Part shown: positions 58,798 through 64,000 of the stretch, piece after piece | How positions within the stretch are numbered: the first letter of the stretch is position 1 | Layout of the letters: the number at the start of each line of letters is the position of its first letter | NCBI GenBank assembly: GCA_028023455.1 | Contig: JAQFVV010012423.1 | Location: forward strand, 4,444,269-4,508,268 | Reading direction: 5' to 3' | DNA from: Epiperipatus broadwayi | Taxonomy: Eukaryota; Onychophora; Udeonychophora; Euonychophora; Peripatidae | Length of the DNA: 64,000 nucleotides | The notes under the pieces: generated by a model | The model's input: only the letters and a program-made list of their open reading frames with translations | What the model was told of the DNA's origin: nothing | The model's database searches: none | Position numbers and translations under genes: made by a program

Positions 58798-59650
58798 ATT
58801 TGCTTCTACAACCATACATTCCAAACTTCACACATGTGGAGCATGTTCTCAGAACTATGGAGGAGGGTCTTTTTGTGTTATGTGTGGGATACAAACATAT
58901 GATTATTAGCATTTGTTATATAAAGCAAAAATTATTATGACAATATGATAATTTAAAAAATTAATCAATGTATTTTTATAAAATCGATAATACTATTTTT
59001 GCTTTAGTATATGCATAAAATAATAATCAGACAAATTAATAAATAATAAAATAATTTATTAATAATAAAAAAACATTAATAGAGTATTATTTGTAAATCT
59101 CCTCTTGAATACTTTTCAATTTGGGTATCAGAACAAAAATCAAATCTTTTACAATCCTAACTGTTCATTATAACTTCTATATATGTATATAAAATGTTGC
59201 TTGTTTAAATATAACTTTTATTGAAATAGTTTTATTTATGAACATATTATACCATCCTACTTGACAATCTCAAATTTCAGTTTTTTATTCTATATACTTT
59301 TATAGTCTTGAATATTCAAACCATATACATAAAACATTAAATGTCTTTTATTTATCCTATCTTATAATTGTGTCTAGAAAGTATTTCTTCTTCCTTTGAA
59401 TATATTCCTGTTTTTGAATTATTTTCACTCAAACATTGAATAAGGTTAAATGTAGCATTAGTATTTTATTTTGCCTCAAACAAAAAGTTTTCTTGTCAAT
59501 TTATCTGCAAGATTTTGTTTTTTCTCTTTTCTAGCAGCTTCTATTAGTTGACAATAAAAACACTGGACAATGTATGGATGATAAAAATTGTTGTGCTACT
59601 TGCTTCAGTATAATATTAAAGGAATACTTGAATATAAAGAATATTTTTAT
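58798..59650 (-). repeat. ~0.85 kb direct repeat, copy 1 (candidate 3' LTR)
   Basis: Aligns with 63120-64000 in the same orientation. Anchors are ACATTCCAAACT (58819/63142), TTTTATAGTCTTGAATATTCA (59301/63604), AATTATTTTCACTCAAACAT and AATTATTATCACTCAAACAT (59417/63798), ATATCTGCAAGATT or TTATCTGCAAGATT (59500/63880) and GTGCTACTTGCTTCAG (59593/63974). The two copies flank ~3.4 kb that includes a gag-like minus-strand frame, so these may be LTRs of a minus-strand element. A PLE-style tandem duplication is the alternative. Confidence 0.7.
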
Positions 59651-59654
59651 AACT

Positions 59655-61180
59655 TTTAATAAATCAAAGTAATAAAAAAAATTGGCACAGCTTGTATAAT
59701 CTTTAACTTAATAAAGAGTGAGAAAGAGAGAGAGAGATTAAAAGACACTTATCGCATTTGCATATTATTGACTTCATTTACAAGCAAAATCTTTTTGCTT
59801 AATTTATAAGTTTTTAGGATTGTCTTTTCAATGAATTTATAAAGTAATTTGTTCTTTAACAAAGGGAAAATAATTAAATGAATATATCAGCATGTATTTG
59901 TTAAATAAATAAAATCTTTATTCACATAATTTGTTTTCTGGGTGTGGATATTGTATTCCTTGTTCATTTATTTCCATCTGGTATGTATTGTACCAAGATT
60001 GTAGCTGGTACATAATAATTTTATCTAAAAAATTAGTAAAACAAAAATCTTTCGTTAAAAGAGAAATAATAGGTAAAAGTTTAAGAGTTTTATTGTAGTT
60101 TGTTTTTGTAAAAATAAGATGCAAAAGTCAAAGAGTTTTAAAATAAAAGTTGCAAATAATTAATTACAAAAGTTAAACTAAAAATTTTATAAAAAAAAAG
60201 AAGTAAAGAGTTTATTATTATTAGTTGAAAGTTGATTTTCAAGTTTAAAATATAAATCTCTTTTTATTTAAGCTAGAGAAAAAGGTAATCTTAAAACTAG
60301 TATTGAGTCTAGATAAATTATATATGTAAGTAAATGATAAATGTGTGTATATGTGCATGTTAAAATAATATTAAAAAATAAATGAAAGTTATATTTAAAA
60401 AACACAGCGACTGCTACTAATTAAAAACAAAAAAACAACATGTTCACATGGCTACTACTAATTACACGATTTTCAAAAATATGTAATCAAAAGATCGACA
60501 AAGGAATTTCAACAACAGATATTGCAAAAGGATATCAAAATGAAAACATACATCATGTATAAATGGTCCATTTTTATCGGATGGTTCAGTTGAGACTACA
60601 GTTCAGTCAGTCAGTTCAGTTTATTATGAATCAACCAAAAATGCAGTGTTAAAACCATGGGAAACATGTGGCTGTCTCTATCCTAAAGTCCAGTAAAATA
60701 GCAAGATCTGCCCATGAAAATAATGTCTGCATAACAGCTTGAAGAATCTCCATCAATATCTAATTGTCTCCAGGAATAATACCAACTAATAATCATCAAA
60801 TCTCCGCAGAAAAACTTCAAATCTAACTGGTTATAGATATTTCATTAGAAGCAGCAAACAGCAAGATGCATCCATGTCCAAGATCCTAAGTAAAAACATT
60901 TTCTTATATTCATTTAATGTAGCTATCACATTCGTAAAAATTTGTGAATCCTCCAGAATTGAATTATAAGAACTCTATAGCACATAAAAATGAACTATTA
61001 ATTTGTGTGTTCTAAATATCAAATATTATTTAATGCTTTATTATATATGTCAGTGTGTGAGTTAAGTATGTGCATGATTAAAAATACAAATATTAGGTTA
61101 GTTAAAAATTTATAAAAGTATTTATATTTAGTAAAATTAATGTTAATAAATTGTCTTTAAACTTAAGCCTTATTTTGTCA
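59655..61180. other. Internal region of the candidate LTR element, no pol recognised
   Basis: A GA-rich run at 59718-59736 and a minus-strand frame at 59918-60124 (ending INEQGIQYPHPENKLCE) without a signature. Protease, RT, RNase H and integrase motifs were looked for on the minus strand and not found. Confidence 0.4.
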
Positions 61181-61181
61181 G

Positions 61182-61230
61182 TCAATTCTTTTTATCATTC
61201 TTTTTATCAATTCTTTTTATCAATTCTTTT
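61182..61230. repeat. Short tandem repeat, ~13-14 bp unit
   Basis: About four imperfect copies of TCAATTCTTTTTA. No function suggested. Confidence 0.85.
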
Positions 61231-61985
61231 CACCACTATTATGAAACAATAATTTGTTATTAATTACAAGTAACTTAGCTAGTCATGGGTATAGGCATTG
61301 AATTAGTGGCCATTGTTCAAAGTGTGTTGTTTATTCTTCTGGATTAATAACTGGTGCCCATGTTTATACAAAACACAAAAGTGCTTTGAACTTGGTATTG
61401 AATTCAACAGTCGAGAAGTTATGTCCTGGAAATGTAACACTAGTTATATATTTTATAGCTATCATTTGGACATACTCTCCGAGCATGCTCTTCTCTGCCT
61501 AAGAGACCGGTGTTTCGAACCTCTCATATTCGAACCCGGTAGAGTATATATGTGTGTATGTAAAGACATATGTTATTTTCAAGAAACTTTGGTATCACTA
61601 TGATAATTATTACATATCTCATCCCATAAAAGGAGACAATGAGACTGTGAAACAATCAGTTTTTCTTGTTAAGACCACTACTTAATTAATTTAAGTGCAA
61701 TTATTTTCTTGACATTTTTATCAAATAAAAGTTTAAAATTGGAGACATTCTTGCTTTCTTCCACAAGCTGGAAATTTGTAATATTAATTATATAATATTT
61801 TTAAGTGTCACTTCCTGTATTCAAGTCATTTTTTGGATTGACTTATTCAAGTTTGACATATTATTAGTTTTTGCAAAACCATTGTACTTTTCTTTATTCA
61901 TGATCATTATCCTTTTCAAACAGATCCAGGGTTGACAGGGAATAAGCCATTATTTATTTTTATAGATTTAAGTTTTACCTCTCCC
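61231..61985. other. Unassigned stretch with tRNA box B-like motifs
   Basis: GTTTCGAACC (61511) and ATTCGAACCCGG (61528) are box B-like, the second as its reverse complement CCGGGTTCGAAT. A matching box A was not convincingly located, so a SINE remnant is only possible. The frame at 61313-61603 is likely chance. Confidence 0.3.
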
Positions 61986-61999
61986 TATGTATATGTTTA

Positions 62000-63115
62000 G
62001 TAATGGAAATATTCTTCAAGATACCTTAATCCATATGCTATTTTCTTCAACCTGGAGTGGAAATTTTACTTTCATCTTGCTCTTCTTTTTAGTTTTAATT
62101 TTTTTTGGTTCACCAATTGCAGAATTAAATATTTTGACTATAGAAATCCATTGGTTTAAACTCATACTAGTTTTAGAGCATTTTACTCATTTTAATTGCA
62201 TTTTATTGTTTAGCCTTTTTCTTTTATGGCTTTATAATATCAATAATTTTATTTTTAACTTTCTCCAATTTTTTTCCTTATCAATATTCAAGAAAACAAT
62301 TTCATTTTCTTGTCTTGAAATAAATATCTCAAAAAATTTGTCAAACAGTGAACTTTTAAATTTTTGTATGATTATCATTACTAGTGTGGATGCCTGGATT
62401 AGGACTCTGTCTTCATTAGTATTTTTTGAAAAGGGATCCATATTTTAAATTGATACTTCAGTGGTATCTTTCATTACCACACTTGATTTTATATGTAAAA
62501 TTTCTGTTATAGATTATTTTTCTTTGATATCTTCAATGTCTCTCACACTGATGATCACATGCTTAGGTTCATCTTCCAGAAATGCATCATTTTGCTTAAC
62601 TTCAGGAGGATTCATATCATCTGTAACTGTTATAATTTTTTCACATTTGTCATCTAATCTTTTCATGAATGTATGTATCATTTCCATCATTTCTTTATTG
62701 CTTTTTTTTATTTTAGCTAGAACCATTTCCAACATGACTGCAACTGGCTTTTTTTCTTTTTTCATACATACAGTAATCCCTTTCTTTTCAATGACTGACT
62801 CAACCTTCATTGGTTGTAATTCTACAGTACTAAGTGAATCCATAATTATTTACTGTTCACTATTTTTTTCTTCAGATGTGTTAACATTAGTATCTTTATA
62901 TTCATATTTAATGATTTTTAATTTGTTCATTTTCTCTTATTTTCTGAATTAATAGCAACATCATTCTCTACCCCCACATAACTTGGGGATCCACATTGGT
63001 CACCAATGTATGTAATGATAACTATGTGCAAACCAGTCCATTGGTGCTGAAGATAAGAAAAAATGAAAAACAAATTGATAGTGTTAGAATAATCTGTTAA
63101 ATAAATAATCAACAA
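62000..63115 (-). pseudogene. Degenerate gag-like reading frame of the candidate LTR element
   Basis: On the minus strand three frames run nearly end to end: 62927-63115 (ends with TYIGDQCGSPSYVGVENDVA and a Lys/Arg tail), 62514-62843 (109 codons; a charged helical stretch VLAKIKKSNKEMMEMIHTFM then KRLDDKCEKI) and 62232-62441. Only stops and small gaps separate them. The codon pattern and helical, charged composition recall a retrotransposon gag. There is no zinc knuckle and no pol, so the family is unproven. The opposing plus-strand frames (61987-62448, 62461-62952) are hydrophobic shadows. Confidence 0.45.
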
Positions 63116-63119
63116 TTAG

Positions 63120-63619
63120 TACTTGCTTCCACAACTTTACATTCCAAACTCTGCACATAGAGCTATTTTGGGTTTTCTTTCTATGAGTTGAGTGGGTAAT
63201 ACTAATGTATGATTGTTCACATATATTATATAAAACAAATGGTATTATGACAGTGTGATAATTATATATAATTAATTCATGTATTTTTAGAAAATGGAAA
63301 ATTATTATAAACTATATTTGCTTTAATATATGCATAAAATAACAATCAGAAACTAATAAATAATAAAATAATTTATTAATTAAATAAAACATAAATCAAT
63401 ATAGCATTATTATTAAATTGCCTTTTGAATATTTCTCAAGTTGGATATCAGAACTCTAACTGTTTTGTATAATTTCTCCCATATGTATATATAAAAAAAT
63501 ATTGTTTGTGTCAATATAACATTCACTAAAATAGTTTCATACATGAACAGAATATACTTTCCCACTTTACAATCTCATATTTCATTTTTTTATTCTATAA
63601 TCTTTTATAGTCTTGAATA

Positions 63620-63684
<65 letters not shown>

Positions 63685-64000
63685 AATTTAATGTTATATA
63701 TATATATATATATATAACATTAAATGTGTTTTATTTAGATGATCATACCATTGTGTTTTGAAAGCCTTTCTTCTTCCTTTAAATAACTTTCCATTTTTGA
63801 ATTATTATCACTCAAACATTGAATAGAGTTACACAGTGTTAGTATTTTATTTTGCTTGAAACAAAAATTTTCCTTGGCAATATATCTGCAAGATTCTGTT
63901 TCTTCTCCTTTTTAGCAGCGTTTGATGGCTGAGAGGGAAACATTGGACAATGCATAAAAAATAAGAGTTGATGTGCTACTTGCTTCAGACTAGTCCTTCA
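63120..64000 (-). repeat. ~0.85 kb direct repeat, copy 2 (candidate 5' LTR, cut by window end)
   Basis: Direct homologue of 58798-59650. It contains an internal (TA)n expansion at 63622-63716 that is absent from copy 1, where the same spot reads TTGAATATTCAAACCATATA. The homology runs to within ~15 bases of the window end, so the repeat may continue outside. Confidence 0.7.
63622..63725. repeat. (TA)n array plus TA-centred palindrome
   Basis: (TA)n at 63622-63679, then TTTAATGTTATATATATATA and its complement TATATATAACATTAAA (63688-63725), a foldback around a second TA tract. Confidence 0.93.

Noticed and set aside
61987-62952. Large hydrophobic plus-strand frames (153 and 163 codons), possible membrane proteins
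   Set aside because: They lie antisense to the charged gag-like minus-strand frames, and T-rich codons alone explain their Phe/Leu/Ile content. No transmembrane family signature was seen.

Overview
The window is extremely AT-rich animal (metazoan) DNA, roughly 75-80 % A+T by eye. It has long (TA)n arrays, a ~480 bp (GATA)n block, tRNA-derived SINEs, foldback MITE-like elements and decayed retroelements. I found no intact host gene, rRNA, functional tRNA gene, CRISPR array or bacterial-type operon. Nearly all short ORFs are chance frames or broken transposon reading frames. Penelope-like elements (PLEs), a jockey-type LINE and tRNA-Gly-derived SINEs point to an invertebrate. The exact phylum (mollusc/cephalopod, arachnid, cnidarian and flatworm all fit) cannot be settled from this window.

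Layout. 0.5 kb: tRNA-derived SINE (-). 3.07-7.85 kb: left copy of an unclassified ~4.7 kb element, bordered on both sides by (TA)n. 9.56 and 11.3 kb: two SINEs. 11.85-12.14 kb: foldback element with 66 bp terminal inverted repeats. 12.4 kb: solo 3' end of a PLE. 14.4-20.4 kb: cluster of three PLE fragments, two copies of one family tail-to-tail (14.4-16.5 +, 16.7-19.0 -) and a different family (19.0-20.4 -). 20.5 kb: another SINE. 21.0-21.85 kb: possible LTR-element remnant with a coiled-coil gag-like reading frame. 23.77-24.9 kb: tandem duplication next to a probable piggyBac transposase remnant. 27.6-28.8 kb: near-perfect head-to-head inverted pair of PLE 3' ends, each encoding an open 135-codon GIY-YIG endonuclease frame. 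28.9-31.7 and 38.56-40.2 kb: two direct copies of an unclassified non-coding repeat. 29.95 and 38.3 kb: foldback elements. 32.3-34.5 kb: non-LTR retrotransposon remnant (-). 36.7-38.17 kb: less AT-rich unexplained stretch. 45.56-50.22 kb: right, inverted and less decayed copy of the 4.7 kb element. 50.7-52.45 kb: jockey-like LINE reverse transcriptase remnant (+). 55.8 kb: SINE. 56.1-56.6 kb: (GATA)n. 57.3-57.54 kb: two SINE-like units. 58.2 kb: relative of the 11.85 kb element. 58.8-59.65 and 63.1-64.0 kb: ~0.85 kb direct repeats flanking a degenerate minus-strand gag-like region, the layout of a decayed LTR element.

The strongest unexplained structure is the 4.7 kb element. It is present as two diverged, oppositely oriented copies about 38 kb apart, with matching termini and TA-repeat borders, and no family I recognise. 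The most recent event appears to be the 27.6-28.8 kb PLE inverted pair, whose two 135-residue products differ at only a few positions in their shared part. All alignments were made by eye, so boundaries are approximate unless tied to a quoted motif.
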